Shown one piece after another: positions 43,732 to 52,487 of a stretch of DNA of 64,000 nt. Below the pieces are notes generated by a model. It saw nothing but the letters and a program-made list of their open reading frames with translations. It had not been told where the DNA came from and ran no database searches. This DNA is from Vibrio porteresiae DSM 19223 (GTDB lineage Bacteria; Pseudomonadota; Gammaproteobacteria; Enterobacterales; Vibrionaceae), in assembly GCF_024347055.1 (NCBI RefSeq), contig NZ_AP024896.1, positions 1,364,001 to 1,428,000 on the forward strand, written 5' to 3'. The position numbers were made by a program, and so were the translations under genes. How positions within the stretch are numbered: position 1 is the stretch's first letter; each line of letters begins with the position of its first letter.

Positions 43732-44220
43732 GTGAAAAGCGAAGAGATTGTGTTAGCCGGCGGTTGCCTATGGGGCGTACAGGAATTTATCAAATACGTA
43801 CCAGGGGTCATCAGTACCGAGGCGGGACGAGCCAATGGCACCACGCATACCACCCAAAGTGAGTACGACGGCTATGCCGAGTGTGTGCGCATTGAGTTTA
43901 ACCCGCAACAAATCAGCGTGGCAACGCTCATCGACCATCTCTTTGAGATCATTGACCCTTATAGCATTAATCAGCAAGGCGTGGATATCGGCTTAAAATA
44001 TCGCACGGGTATCTACAGCACCAACCCTAATCATTTAACCATCGCCAAACAGTACATCGCAGCAAGAGATGATGCGGCGAAAATTGCAGTAGAAGTACTG
44101 CCACTGACTAACTTTGTACCGAGCGATGATGAGCATCAGCACCATTTAACGCATCACCCTGAAGACCATCACTTATGCCATATTCCGTGGAATATTTTGC
44201 ATCGCTATAAAAAGTCCTAA
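43732..44220 (+). CDS. msrA: Peptide methionine sulfoxide reductase MsrA
   Basis: A 162-residue MsrA that reduces methionine-S-sulfoxide in proteins. The active site is LAGGCLWGVQEF (the common form is GCFWG, so Phe is replaced by Leu). The family block TTHTTQSEYDGYAECVRIEFNP and YRTGIYS are present. The frame runs upstream to 43624, but the family start corresponds to the GTG at 43732. Its ribosome site is weak. It is shorter at the C-terminus than many MsrAs and lacks an obvious second resolving Cys pair beyond the late Cys in HHLCHIPW. It is monocistronic. Confidence 0.88.
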   Translation: MKSEEIVLAGGCLWGVQEFIKYVPGVISTEAGRANGTTHTTQSEYDGYAECVRIEFNPQQISVATLIDHLFEIIDPYSINQQGVDIGLKYRTGIYSTNPNHLTIAKQYIAARDDAAKIAVEVLPLTNFVPSDDEHQHHLTHHPEDHHLCHIPWNILHRYKKS

Positions 44221-44309
44221 ACACCGCAAACTGCTGGTTCAGCCCCATTTTTTATTTACGCATTTTGTTATGAATAGTTAAATAGAAACAAAGGGTTAAC
44301 CGATATAAC

Positions 44310-44756
44310 ATGTTTTCCATTAGTCATGCCAGCTAAGCTGATATCAAAAGATTGGTTGAACTGCAAACATTAGCTTTTGCTGAAGATAAGAAGCTGTGTG
44401 GCTCTGGGCCACCTGGTTACGATAGTGTTGAGCATCAACTACAAGCTTTAGAAAATTATACCTACTGTAAAATCAATCAGTTGAATGAAATTATTGGCGG
44501 GTTTTATTATTCTAAAAGCGAGAATACAATCCATTTGATCAGGCTATTTATTGCGCCTCAGTTTCATCGCCAAGGTGCCGGACAGGCTGCTGTGGAATAT
44601 CTCACGGCTAAGCTGAAATCTAACGGTATCATTGAACTTGAAACGCCAACCTTTAGCACTAATGCGCAACACTTCTATGAAAAAAATGGATTTGTAAAAA
44701 TTAAAAGGATTGAGTATCGGGATGAGAGCTCATACTTGTATAAAAAATATTATTAG
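44310..44756 (+). pseudogene. GNAT acetyltransferase gene with in-frame stop at codon 9
   Basis: The ATG at 44310 opens MFSISHAS, then TAA at 44334-44336, then continues in the same frame as ADIKRLVELQTLAFAEDK through a full GNAT domain. The acetyl-CoA loop is LFIAPQFHRQGAGQAAVEYL and the C-terminus is HFYEKNGFVKI. A single C to T change (CAA to TAA) would explain the stop, because ..A-D-I..L-V-E-L.. is how GNAT proteins usually begin. A TTG at 44352 might restart a 134-residue product lacking strand 1, but it has no ribosome site. It is therefore probably a recent pseudogene, or needs readthrough. Confidence 0.7.
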
Positions 44757-44785
44757 ATTCAATCAATTAAAAAGGACCAGACCTA

Positions 44786-45208
44786 ATGCAAGGATTTAGC
44801 GTTTCAACTGACCAGACAAAGCTCGATTTTGATGTGATTTATCCCTTCATTTCATCCACTTATTGGGCAAAGGGTATCCCTCAAGCCACACTAAAAAAGG
44901 CAATTACCAATTCACTGGCTTTTGGGGTATACACGGATGACAATCAGCAGGTTGGCTTCGCCCGTGTCATTACTGATAAAGCGACCTTTGCTTACCTCTC
45001 CGATGTGTTTATTTTGCCTCAGTTTCAAGGAATAGGCTTAGCGAAGCTCCTCATGAAAAACATTGTCGAACATCCAGACACGCAAGGACTCCGCCGTTTT
45101 ATGCTTGCCACCAGCGACGCTCATGGCCTCTATGCACAATTCGGTTTTGAGCAGATAACCAATGCCCAATCTTTCATGCAAATTTGGCAGCCTACCATTT
45201 ATCAGTAG
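44786..45208 (+). CDS. GNAT-family N-acetyltransferase
   Basis: A 140-residue GNAT protein. The central block FAYLSDVFILPQFQGIGLAKLLMKNIVEH contains the acetyl-CoA loop (Q-x-x-G-x-G/A), and the end LYAQFGFEQI is the usual C-terminal motif. The N-terminal DFDVIYPFISSTYWAKGIP pattern is common in a subgroup of small-molecule acetyltransferases with unknown substrates. AAGGA nine bases upstream supports the ATG. It lies 29 bp after the damaged GNAT gene and may once have shared its transcript. Confidence 0.9.
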   Translation: MQGFSVSTDQTKLDFDVIYPFISSTYWAKGIPQATLKKAITNSLAFGVYTDDNQQVGFARVITDKATFAYLSDVFILPQFQGIGLAKLLMKNIVEHPDTQGLRRFMLATSDAHGLYAQFGFEQITNAQSFMQIWQPTIYQ

Positions 45209-45457
45209 ATGAAGGGACAGTATATGGGGTAGCTCTCGATTAATGTTGGCCGATTTGCGCATAACATGTTCGGTTTCTATTGAACTAAAATTCATTAAGA
45301 AAATGTAAAAGCGTCTAGCCCTGCACAAAGAATCGCCATAGGTTCGCGCATAATTGACACTTCTTGAGAGCATTTATCCCATCCTTGCTCATCAATTATT
45401 CGCTGCACACTCTTCTACCTTAACGCAGCTCATCTTAGTCCTATGGAGGAAATGAAC

Positions 45458-46075
45458 ATGGCATCTAGCTCGATCAAAAACGTAGTGTTCGATATCGGTA
45501 ATGTGTTGGTACGTTGGAATCCTATTGAGATTACTCGACTGACTTTTACCGATACACACGACATTGAGAGCTTGTGTGAATCCATTTTTCAATCAGAAAT
45601 TTGGTATAACCTCAATAAAGGGCTAATTTCAGAAAATGAAGCGAAATTACAGCATCAAATTCTGCTTGGCTTATCTGAAGTCGAATGTGAACGCCTGTTT
45701 TACTATGTGAAGCAAACTCAGATCCTTATCTACGGTTCGGTAGACCTTGTCAAACGTGTAAAAGCCGCTGGCTATCGAGTGTTTGCCTTGACTGATAATG
45801 TCCATGAAATCGTCAACCATTTAAAATCCACTTACACCTTCTGGGATCTTTTCGAAGGCGCTGTTGTGTCTGCGGATGTCGGCATCCTTAAACCTCAAGC
45901 CGAAATCTACCAGCATCTGCTTAACCAGTTTGATATCAAAGCTGAAGAAACCATTTTCCTAGACGATATGCCGCACAATGTAAAAGGCGCACAAAATGTG
46001 GGTATCACCGCAATAGAATTTAAAAACGCAGACCAAGGCGAACATGCACTAAAAGAATTGGGGCTTGTTTTCTAA
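45458..46075 (+). CDS. HAD-superfamily hydrolase
   Basis: A 205-residue HAD phosphatase-like enzyme. Motif I is VVFDIGNVLVRW (nucleophile Asp, but the usual second Asp is Gly-Asn, as in YihX-type members). Motif II is FALTDN. The Lys and motif IV are readable in GILKPQAEIY and TIFLDDMPHNVKGA. The pattern matches YihX-like sugar-phosphate phosphatases. GGAGG eight bases upstream marks the Met at 45458 over two upstream Mets. It is monocistronic. Confidence 0.9.
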   Translation: MASSSIKNVVFDIGNVLVRWNPIEITRLTFTDTHDIESLCESIFQSEIWYNLNKGLISENEAKLQHQILLGLSEVECERLFYYVKQTQILIYGSVDLVKRVKAAGYRVFALTDNVHEIVNHLKSTYTFWDLFEGAVVSADVGILKPQAEIYQHLLNQFDIKAEETIFLDDMPHNVKGAQNVGITAIEFKNADQGEHALKELGLVF

Positions 46076-46116
46076 CTATCTGCTTACTCGGCAAAAAAAC
46101 GTTCAATACAAAAACA

Positions 46117-46140
46117 AAGGCGAGAGTTTCCCCTCGCCTT
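46117..46140. terminator. Terminator between convergent HAD and MFS genes
   Basis: AAGGCGAG and CTCGCCTT form an 8-bp stem. On the minus strand it is followed by TGTTTTTGT, so it serves the MFS gene best. Confidence 0.7.
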
Positions 46141-46145
46141 GTCAG

Positions 46146-47522
46146 TTACCCTTTCGCGGGCTGCATCTGTTGCTCTATCTCAGGCTCACCGCGCAGAAAA
46201 TACAGCGCCAGTGCAGCAACAAGTGAACACAAACCCATAAGCAGAGCCACATAGGCAAGCACATCTAACAGTGGGTCGCCTTTATCTAATCCCTGCTGCA
46301 TTAAGAGCCCTGAAAGCCAAGGCGCAATGACGGCACCAGCGCGTCCAACACCAATGACAAAACCAGTTCCAGTTGCGCGTACGTGGGTTGGGAATACGTA
46401 GGCAACTAACGTATAAATGCCTGAAACACCTGCATTAGCGAAGAATCCCGCACCCGCCGCCAGTAAACTGAGTTGAGTAAGATCAGGTTGAGATTGACCA
46501 AACAGCGTCACCGCGCCACAAGTGAGTACCAATACACCCACTGTTAAACGTTTTAAGCCAATTTTACTGCTCAGTACCCCAAACAAAGCACCACCTAATA
46601 CGCCACCAACGTTCACCCAAAATAGCACACCTGCGGCAGATGCTGCGCCAATTCCCATCTGCACTACTATCGTTGGCGTCCATTTCAGAACGTAGTAGAA
46701 AGTGATCATTTGGAAGAGATAAGCCAAGGTCATCAATAAGGTGGCAACCAACAAGCCTTTGGCACCGGTGGAAAAGATATCCAGTATTGAGGTTTTGCTT
46801 TCATGCTGCACTGGCACTGGCAATTGCTCAACACCCTGATGGCCAAGTTTACTTAAGACAGTATTGATTCGAGATAAAGCGTTACGTGGTTGAATGCGGC
46901 TTAACCAATGCACAGACTCTGGGAGTAACAAATAGGTAATCGGAATCATGATGCCAGACATTAGAGCACCAGCCCAGAACATCGCGCGCCAGTTCACTGC
47001 TCCCGCATCCAAAATAGCGTGCCCTATGGCACCGCATAAAATGCCTCCCATCGGATAGCCGATGACCATGAGAGAAATGCTCAAGCTGCGATAACGTTGG
47101 TTAGTAAACTCGGCGACAACGGCATTATTGGTCGAAAGCAATCCACCAATACCAAAGCCGGTAAAGACACGCCAAGCACATAGCGCACTCACGCTCGTCA
47201 CTTGCGCCACCATTGCCATCCCAAGCGCCATCACTGCGAGGCAACCGAGCAGCATATGGCGTCGGCCAATTTTGTCAGCGATACCTCCCAGCAGTACAGA
47301 GCCAACCGCCATGCCCAGCAGTTCCATCGAAAGCACCACGCCCAAGCCTGCCCTATCAAGGCCGAACTCACTCATTATGCCTGCGCCTGATACCGCAATT
47401 GCCAGAACATCAAAGCCATCAACCGCGCTAAAAGCCACGGTAATTGCCACAATCACTTTTTGTAGCCATGTCATTGCCGAGTGTTCCAATATTTCGCGAG
47501 GGTCCGCCGCTTGATTTGTCAT
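46146..47522 (-). CDS. MFS transporter of the aromatic-acid (AAHS) type
   Basis: A 458-residue carrier with 12 membrane helices. The first helix holds AFSAVDGFDVLAIAVSG (the conserved DGFD of aromatic acid:proton symporters), then GGIADKIGRRHMLLG between helices 2 and 3, and the helix 5 motif VIGYPMGGILCGAIG. Family members import protocatechuate, 4-hydroxybenzoate or similar compounds. No aromatic catabolic genes are next to it, so the substrate is open. The ribosome site is weak. It is monocistronic and convergent with the HAD gene. Confidence 0.88.
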   Translation of the reverse strand: MTNQAADPREILEHSAMTWLQKVIVAITVAFSAVDGFDVLAIAVSGAGIMSEFGLDRAGLGVVLSMELLGMAVGSVLLGGIADKIGRRHMLLGCLAVMALGMAMVAQVTSVSALCAWRVFTGFGIGGLLSTNNAVVAEFTNQRYRSLSISLMVIGYPMGGILCGAIGHAILDAGAVNWRAMFWAGALMSGIMIPITYLLLPESVHWLSRIQPRNALSRINTVLSKLGHQGVEQLPVPVQHESKTSILDIFSTGAKGLLVATLLMTLAYLFQMITFYYVLKWTPTIVVQMGIGAASAAGVLFWVNVGGVLGGALFGVLSSKIGLKRLTVGVLVLTCGAVTLFGQSQPDLTQLSLLAAGAGFFANAGVSGIYTLVAYVFPTHVRATGTGFVIGVGRAGAVIAPWLSGLLMQQGLDKGDPLLDVLAYVALLMGLCSLVAALALYFLRGEPEIEQQMQPAKG

Positions 47523-47689
47523 TCACTTACACCACATTTCCGTCTAGATGGCTAAATAGTCCAATATTCAATGACAAGGAACAATTGAGGATTTTTAATT
47601 AACAACATGAATTTTATTCAGCTTAAATCATCACGTAGAGGAATAAAGCCCCTAAATGAGTAACGTGACAAGTTAATATGAGCAGACAA

Positions 47690-47718
47690 AAAAAAAGCCG
47701 CTACTGAACCAGTAGCGG
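47690..47718 (-). terminator. Orphan rho-independent terminator (minus strand)
   Basis: A perfect 9-bp stem CCGCTACTG/CAGTAGCGG with a 3-base loop is followed on the minus strand by a run of nine T. The nearest gene on that strand already has its own terminator at 48054-48072. Confidence 0.75.
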
Positions 47719-48053
47719 TAGGTTAAAAGCCAGGACTGCCGCCCACGGCTGATTGCTTAAGGTGTTGTCAAACCACAGAATAACAAGCAGAGACCTTTCG
47801 CACTCGCGTTTCCCATTTCAGATTGAATAAAAGGAAACATGTTTGCGATCAGTTAGGAAGCGAGTGGTGATTGAAAACAAGATGACCCCGAATGAATCGA
47901 CTCAAAGCGTCACCACTCTCTTAGTAGACGCAGACTATTTTAGGCTTTCAGAAATAAATATCGTGCCCAATTTTCCCTATTCATTGCCTATTCGTCTTGT
48001 TTTATATGGAGAGGCGCATTTTCAACGCTTAATGATTTCATCAGAAAAAGAAA

Positions 48054-48072
48054 TGGCTCCTAACTGGAGCCA
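48054..48072 (-). terminator. Terminator of the soluble chemoreceptor gene
   Basis: TGGCTCC-TAACT-GGAGCCA is followed on the minus strand by TTTCTTTTT, 20 bp after the stop. Confidence 0.8.
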
Positions 48073-48092
48073 CTTTATCGTGTGTTAAAGCA

Positions 48093-49436
48093 CTAATCAT
48101 TTAATCGCAAATTTTCAATCGATTCCGATACATCGTTCGCGCCAGCGTGGATCTTATCCATGATCATCGCGACCTGTTCGATACGTTCGTTGGTTTGCTC
48201 AGCCACCGTTGAGGTTCCCTTGATGGTCTCCACAACTTCATTGGTAAGTTGGATGTTACGTTGTACTACATCGTTAATTTCATTGGTGGAAGAGGAAGTT
48301 CGAGTGGCAAGCTGACGGACTTCATCCGCCACCACCGCAAAGCCTCGACCATGTTCACCTGCACGTGCCGCTTCTATCGCTGCATTGAGCGCCAATAAGT
48401 TGGTCTGATCGGCAATCGAGGTAATGGTTTTTACAATATTGGATACATCCGATGACAGTGTCACTAATTGATTAAGTTGGTTAATCGCAGAGTTGACGGT
48501 GTCGTTCATTTTGTCGGACAACGCGACACAAGCTTTAAGGTCTGCCTTACCCGATTCAGCGACGCGTGCGGTTTCCACTGACGTGTCTTGCGCAATATGA
48601 GCCGCTTCACGCAGTTGCACACCTTTTTGCACGTGACTGGTAATATCGACGGCAAATTTAACCACGCGATAAACTTTACCTTTATCGTTAAAAATTGGGC
48701 AGTAAGAAGCTTCAATCCATACCTCTTCACCATAGCTGGTACGGCGTTTGAAGCGCCCAGAGTTGGCTTTACCTTGGCTTAAATCGCGCCAAAAGTTGGG
48801 ATTAGCTTTTACGTAGTCGTCAAAACAGAACATGCGATGATATTTACCAATCACCTGATCACGTTGATAACGCAACGCTCTGAGGAAGTTATCATTGGCA
48901 TTGATGATGGTGCCATCGGGTTCAAACTCGATCACCGCATAGGTTTTATTCAAAGCTGTAATCAGGTCTGCCGCACGCTGAGCAGCTGAAAATTTCTCGG
49001 TAATATCCGCCCCAACTTTCATCACACGTACAACTTTGCCGTTATCCATGATAGGAAAGTAAGTGGCTTCCATAATCAATGGTGAACCATCTTTTCTGAT
49101 GCGGAAAAAGTTTCCAGCCTTCTCTTTGCCACTGGCCAAATCTTGCCAATGTTTACTGTATTCAGGGCTGTTATAGACCTCTGGGCTACAGAAAATTTTA
49201 TGATGTTGGCCCTTTAACTCTGCAAGCGTATACCCAACCGTGGAAAGAAAGAGTTCATTGGCATCAAGAATGTTGCCTCTAGGGTCAAATTCAATCATGG
49301 CAACAAATTTGCGCATGGATTCAAGGGCGCAATGAGCTTGTCGATACGACTCATTCACTGCTGAATTATCTACAGACTTCTTAAAAAACACGTATCTTTC
49401 TCCCCAAATAGGTACGCGCTCTATCCACAAGAGCAT
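48093..49436 (-). CDS. Soluble PAS-PAS chemoreceptor
   Basis: A receptor of about 447 residues with no membrane helix, so it senses intracellular signals. Two PAS/PAC modules (first: IEFDPRGNILDANELFLSTVGYT; second: IEFEPDGTIINANDNFLRALRYQ) resemble each other closely and probably arose by duplication. A compact chemoreceptor signalling domain follows with DQTNLLALNAAIEAARAGEHGRGFAVVADEVRQLATR. PAS pairs like this often bind heme or flavin, but no ligand residue is certain. The ATG at 49436 lacks a clear ribosome site, and a TTG nine bases upstream is possible. The signalling stalk is short compared with membrane receptors. Confidence 0.92.
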   Translation of the reverse strand: MLLWIERVPIWGERYVFFKKSVDNSAVNESYRQAHCALESMRKFVAMIEFDPRGNILDANELFLSTVGYTLAELKGQHHKIFCSPEVYNSPEYSKHWQDLASGKEKAGNFFRIRKDGSPLIMEATYFPIMDNGKVVRVMKVGADITEKFSAAQRAADLITALNKTYAVIEFEPDGTIINANDNFLRALRYQRDQVIGKYHRMFCFDDYVKANPNFWRDLSQGKANSGRFKRRTSYGEEVWIEASYCPIFNDKGKVYRVVKFAVDITSHVQKGVQLREAAHIAQDTSVETARVAESGKADLKACVALSDKMNDTVNSAINQLNQLVTLSSDVSNIVKTITSIADQTNLLALNAAIEAARAGEHGRGFAVVADEVRQLATRTSSSTNEINDVVQRNIQLTNEVVETIKGTSTVAEQTNERIEQVAMIMDKIHAGANDVSESIENLRLND

Positions 49437-49445
49437 TTTTTGCAA

Positions 49446-49740
49446 CTAAATGCATTTCAATCACGTAAATATAGCAGACCTTTTTTAGTCAGCAGACGCG
49501 ATAATGTGTGCTACATCATTAACATACACTAACTATGGCATTGAAAGCACAAATATTCTTCCTTATCAATTGGATCTAAATCACACTTTGCAGTAACATG
49601 TCGTAACAATAAAACACTGTTCATAAGAGTAATTGCCTCATTAGTGAAACAGTGAATATCATGGTGTCTATTCATTAAATGACCGTATGGTCATCTACTC
49701 GCCCCCTTTGGGGAAGGTTTATTTACGAGTATGGAAATCC
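49446..49740. other. Divergent intergenic region
   Basis: It lies between the PAS-chemoreceptor and the kinase-like gene and must hold both promoters. No operator or RNA feature was recognised. Confidence 0.4.
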
Positions 49741-50325
49741 ATGACAATGCAACAACGAGAAAATCAGTTTACGAAACGCGTTATTGATGGCGTTTACGAA
49801 ACCAACAAAATGTTACTGCGCATCGGCGACAGCGAAGTCGTTAAGATGTTCAAACCTAAGAAAAGCAGCCCTCGTCGCTACGGCCGAGAAAAAGAGTCTC
49901 TACAACGTATGCACGATATCGAAGGTGTGCCAACGCTAATTGCCACCAATGATGAGCAGCACACGATTCGGATGTCACGCTTACCAGGGCAAACGGCGAA
50001 GACGCTCTCGGTGGAAAATGCGGTAATGCTGTCAAAAATTGTCTACCAAATGCTCGCGGCAGGCGTAGCGCGTCATTCGTTACCGATTCGCGATATTGTG
50101 GTCGACAGTAAAGGCAACTTGGGTTTGGTGGATTTTGAGCGTGTGACCTTGTGTCGCCATGCTTGGAGCCCCATCTGGCGCATTGCACGTAAGGTATCGA
50201 TTTACCATTTGTACCGACTAATTAATGAACACCAACCACAACTACTTTCGCCAAAAGCGAAAATGGTGGTGCAATTAGGTGGCATGATTCGGCGAATCGG
50301 TTTAGTCATTCGTGCTTTTAAATAA
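49741..50325 (+). CDS. LPS-kinase/RIO-like protein with degenerate catalytic loop
   Basis: A small kinase-like protein of about 194 residues. A VVKMF segment (Lys35) resembles the ATP-binding Lys strand, GREKESL offers the salt-bridge Glu, and VVDSKGNLGLVDFERV holds the metal-binding Asp131 of the DFG-like motif. Where kinases of the WaaP/RIO type have His-Gly-Asp, this protein reads RHSLPIRD, so the catalytic Asp is displaced or missing. It may be a weak kinase or a pseudokinase acting on envelope sugars. The frame extends to 49687; the Met at 49741 fits best. A terminator follows. Confidence 0.7.
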   Translation: MTMQQRENQFTKRVIDGVYETNKMLLRIGDSEVVKMFKPKKSSPRRYGREKESLQRMHDIEGVPTLIATNDEQHTIRMSRLPGQTAKTLSVENAVMLSKIVYQMLAAGVARHSLPIRDIVVDSKGNLGLVDFERVTLCRHAWSPIWRIARKVSIYHLYRLINEHQPQLLSPKAKMVVQLGGMIRRIGLVIRAFK

Positions 50326-50387
50326 CCCCGCCAATTTGAGTTGGTTACCTTTAACCTCACCTTCTTAATCAAACTTGATAGCGGTTA

Positions 50388-50414
50388 TCAGGGAGCTCTT
50401 GCTCCCTGACTTTT
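50388..50414 (+). terminator. Terminator of the kinase-like gene
   Basis: TCAGGGAGC-TCTT-GCTCCCTGA is followed by CTTTTT. Confidence 0.85.
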
Positions 50415-50435
50415 TACTCATTGTTTATTGATCGC

Positions 50436-52118
50436 TTAATTGAGTAAATCAATGCTATCAATACTAATACCTGCCGATAAGTAATCGCTTAACCCTGAAC
50501 CACTAATGACCGTTAGGGTCAACGTATTCCAACTGCCGGAATCCGCCCAAGCACTGGCGGGAATAGTGTATTCAAAGGTCGTGTTATTACCTCGATAGGT
50601 ACCGACCGTTAAAGAGCGTGTACTTGGCTGAGTCGACGCAGAAGGATTAGAAGAGGTCCAATCGTTGACCGACACTTTAGGACGCCCATTGGCATACGCC
50701 GTAGTAATGCCGATACGCAAAGTGTGGGCAGACGCGCGCTGCGCATCACTTAGTTTGAAATAGATGATGTGGCTATTATTAATGTCTTTCCAGATATAGG
50801 CTGGGAAAGATTTAGTGGTCGAGGTACCGACAATAAAATTGCCCGTATCCCATTCCGACATTCTTGGATCTGATGGGTGCATGGTGGTCAATAGGTCACC
50901 ATTGAGAAACTCTTGTGGTGAACCATCCCATTTACCGATACGCCAAATCACGCTGTCATCACCGGGATCGTTATCAATGGTAATGGTATTTAAAATCGTC
51001 GTATCGCCAGCAGACACGGTCACGCTTTGGCTTTCAACCGCTAACTCATTTTTGTAAATGGTCATGGTATAAGTGCCTGGCAACATGTCATCGCTACTAA
51101 AATAACCACTTGAAGCGTTAGCACTGGTCCAATATTGAGCCGAGCTATTGGCAAAGCCAACCGTGTAGGTGTAATCACTGTTCATGTTATCAATCGCCAC
51201 ACCAGCAACTCGCCCACGACCACTCTCAGCGACATACCCAGTCAGCCCCATATTGGCAAACCATGAGGTATCAATATCGCTGTCGGCAGGCGGCGTTTCT
51301 CCGTCATTGACCACCAGCGTGTAATGATTAAGGATGCCAGTGCGGTAATCTTCGGTTTGCGCTTCAGCGTAGTTCACTATGTAGGTGATTTCTTGGTCGG
51401 TTGCGCCGCCTTGGTTAAGCAAACTGCGATAGAAAGGGCCGCCAGAACTGCCTTCTTGGTTATCGCGCACAATCCAAATACCGACATTGTCACCGGTAGC
51501 ACCAATGGCACTCCAATCGATAGCACGTTGATTCGAATAGTGTTTAGAACGAGTTTCACCATCAGACAAGGCGAAAATATCACTCGATTCAACGGTAGAA
51601 ACGGTATCAGAAATATCCGACGCCTCAGGTCCATTATCCAATAGCGCGCGTTTGATGCGAGCAATGTAGCGCACATGACCATGTTGATCAGGTTCAGAAG
51701 TAAAATAGGTCGCCATGTAAATATACGGATAACCATTACGTGCCATGTAGTAATGGGTTAAATCACCTGCTTTTACGGTGATTTTAATGTAATCGCTATT
51801 AATGGTTTGGGCACTGACTGTCACATCAGAAGTGGAACTGTAGAGCCAGTCAAAACCCGAGTTGAGCTGTGAACCGCGGCTTTGATCTTGATATTCTGTG
51901 CCATCAATCTTCAATGAAGCTAAGTCACCCGCGGACTGAGTGCTTACGCCGTTATCAGTACGACGAATACTAAAGACGACTCCTGCATTAGTATCGACAG
52001 TGTAAAAATCTGTGGTGGTGGTTAATGAAAAACTGGCGTATGCAGGCAGGCCGACACACGTGAGTATCGCTCCAACGGCTGACACCAGTTGGCGTTGCAA
52101 CCTTCTTTTTAAATTCAT
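50436..52118 (-). CDS. Secreted rhamnogalacturonan lyase (PL4)
   Basis: A 560-residue exported polysaccharide lyase that should cut the rhamnogalacturonan I backbone of pectin by beta-elimination. A signal peptide ends at LPAYA-SF. The catalytic beta-sandwich domain fills about residues 25-275 (VFSIRRTDNGVSTQSAGDLASLKIDGTEYQDQSRGSQL). A fibronectin-like domain follows (GLTGYVAESGRGRVAGVAIDN...GYFSSDDMLPGTYTMTIYKN), and then a carbohydrate-binding domain (VIWRIGKWDGSPQEFLNGD...). This is the full three-domain PL4 order. GAGAGG upstream of the ATG at 52118 supports it. No other pectin genes are near. A LacI-type operator candidate lies upstream. Confidence 0.92.
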   Translation of the reverse strand: MNLKRRLQRQLVSAVGAILTCVGLPAYASFSLTTTTDFYTVDTNAGVVFSIRRTDNGVSTQSAGDLASLKIDGTEYQDQSRGSQLNSGFDWLYSSTSDVTVSAQTINSDYIKITVKAGDLTHYYMARNGYPYIYMATYFTSEPDQHGHVRYIARIKRALLDNGPEASDISDTVSTVESSDIFALSDGETRSKHYSNQRAIDWSAIGATGDNVGIWIVRDNQEGSSGGPFYRSLLNQGGATDQEITYIVNYAEAQTEDYRTGILNHYTLVVNDGETPPADSDIDTSWFANMGLTGYVAESGRGRVAGVAIDNMNSDYTYTVGFANSSAQYWTSANASSGYFSSDDMLPGTYTMTIYKNELAVESQSVTVSAGDTTILNTITIDNDPGDDSVIWRIGKWDGSPQEFLNGDLLTTMHPSDPRMSEWDTGNFIVGTSTTKSFPAYIWKDINNSHIIYFKLSDAQRASAHTLRIGITTAYANGRPKVSVNDWTSSNPSASTQPSTRSLTVGTYRGNNTTFEYTIPASAWADSGSWNTLTLTVISGSGLSDYLSAGISIDSIDLLN

Positions 52119-52487
52119 GATTTCCTCTCTTGTTATGCAGTCCGACAGCCGAAACAGAACAGCCAAACGACATAAGAAAGCTGCGCGGGCCATTGGCTTT
52201 AGTCACATCAAAACGATCCCATTGTGAACAATAAGCCACCAACTGCATATTGAAACAGGGTGAGAGTGTTACCTTGACTCCTAAAAAGGTGGAAACGTTT
52301 ACGCGCTATCAATCAATCCCATGGCGCAAATCAAATTTTGCTATACAAGTAGACCCAAAATAAAACAAAGAGGCATACCTAAAAATAGGCAAAACAACTT
52401 ATTAGTATAAAAATGAGTGAGTTGGTTTTCTCCCTTCAACAAAACCGCTACCCTACGGGCATGACACTTTGATATCGACATTTTGCT
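52119..52487. other. Divergent region between the lyase and Nudix genes
   Basis: Its only recognised element is the LacI-type palindrome listed separately. No small gene is supported. Confidence 0.4.
52290..52303. promoter_or_regulatory. Possible LacI/GalR-family operator
   Basis: TGGAAACGTTTACG has the central CG and AAACGTTT symmetry of LacI/GalR-family operators. It lies about 175 bp upstream of the rhamnogalacturonan lyase start, as expected for sugar-controlled expression. No LacI-family gene is in the window. Confidence 0.4.

Larger units (their letters stand above)
47523..48092. other. Long gene-free region, candidate small RNA
   Basis: No supported gene; an 81-codon plus-strand frame is rejected. 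It contains the terminator of the soluble chemoreceptor on the right (48054-48072) and a second strong minus-strand terminator on the left (47698-47718) that has no gene upstream of it. The roughly 330 bp between could hold a minus-strand small RNA. Confidence 0.4.

Noticed and set aside
47720..47750. Similarity of AGCCAGGACTGCC to the cobalamin riboswitch box
   Set aside because: The conserved AGCCAGGAGACCTGCC core is not complete, and no B12-related gene lies downstream on that strand.
47843..48088. 81-codon plus-strand frame
   Set aside because: It starts at TTG without a ribosome site, its end covers the terminator hairpin of the neighbouring chemoreceptor gene, and its residues form no recognisable pattern.
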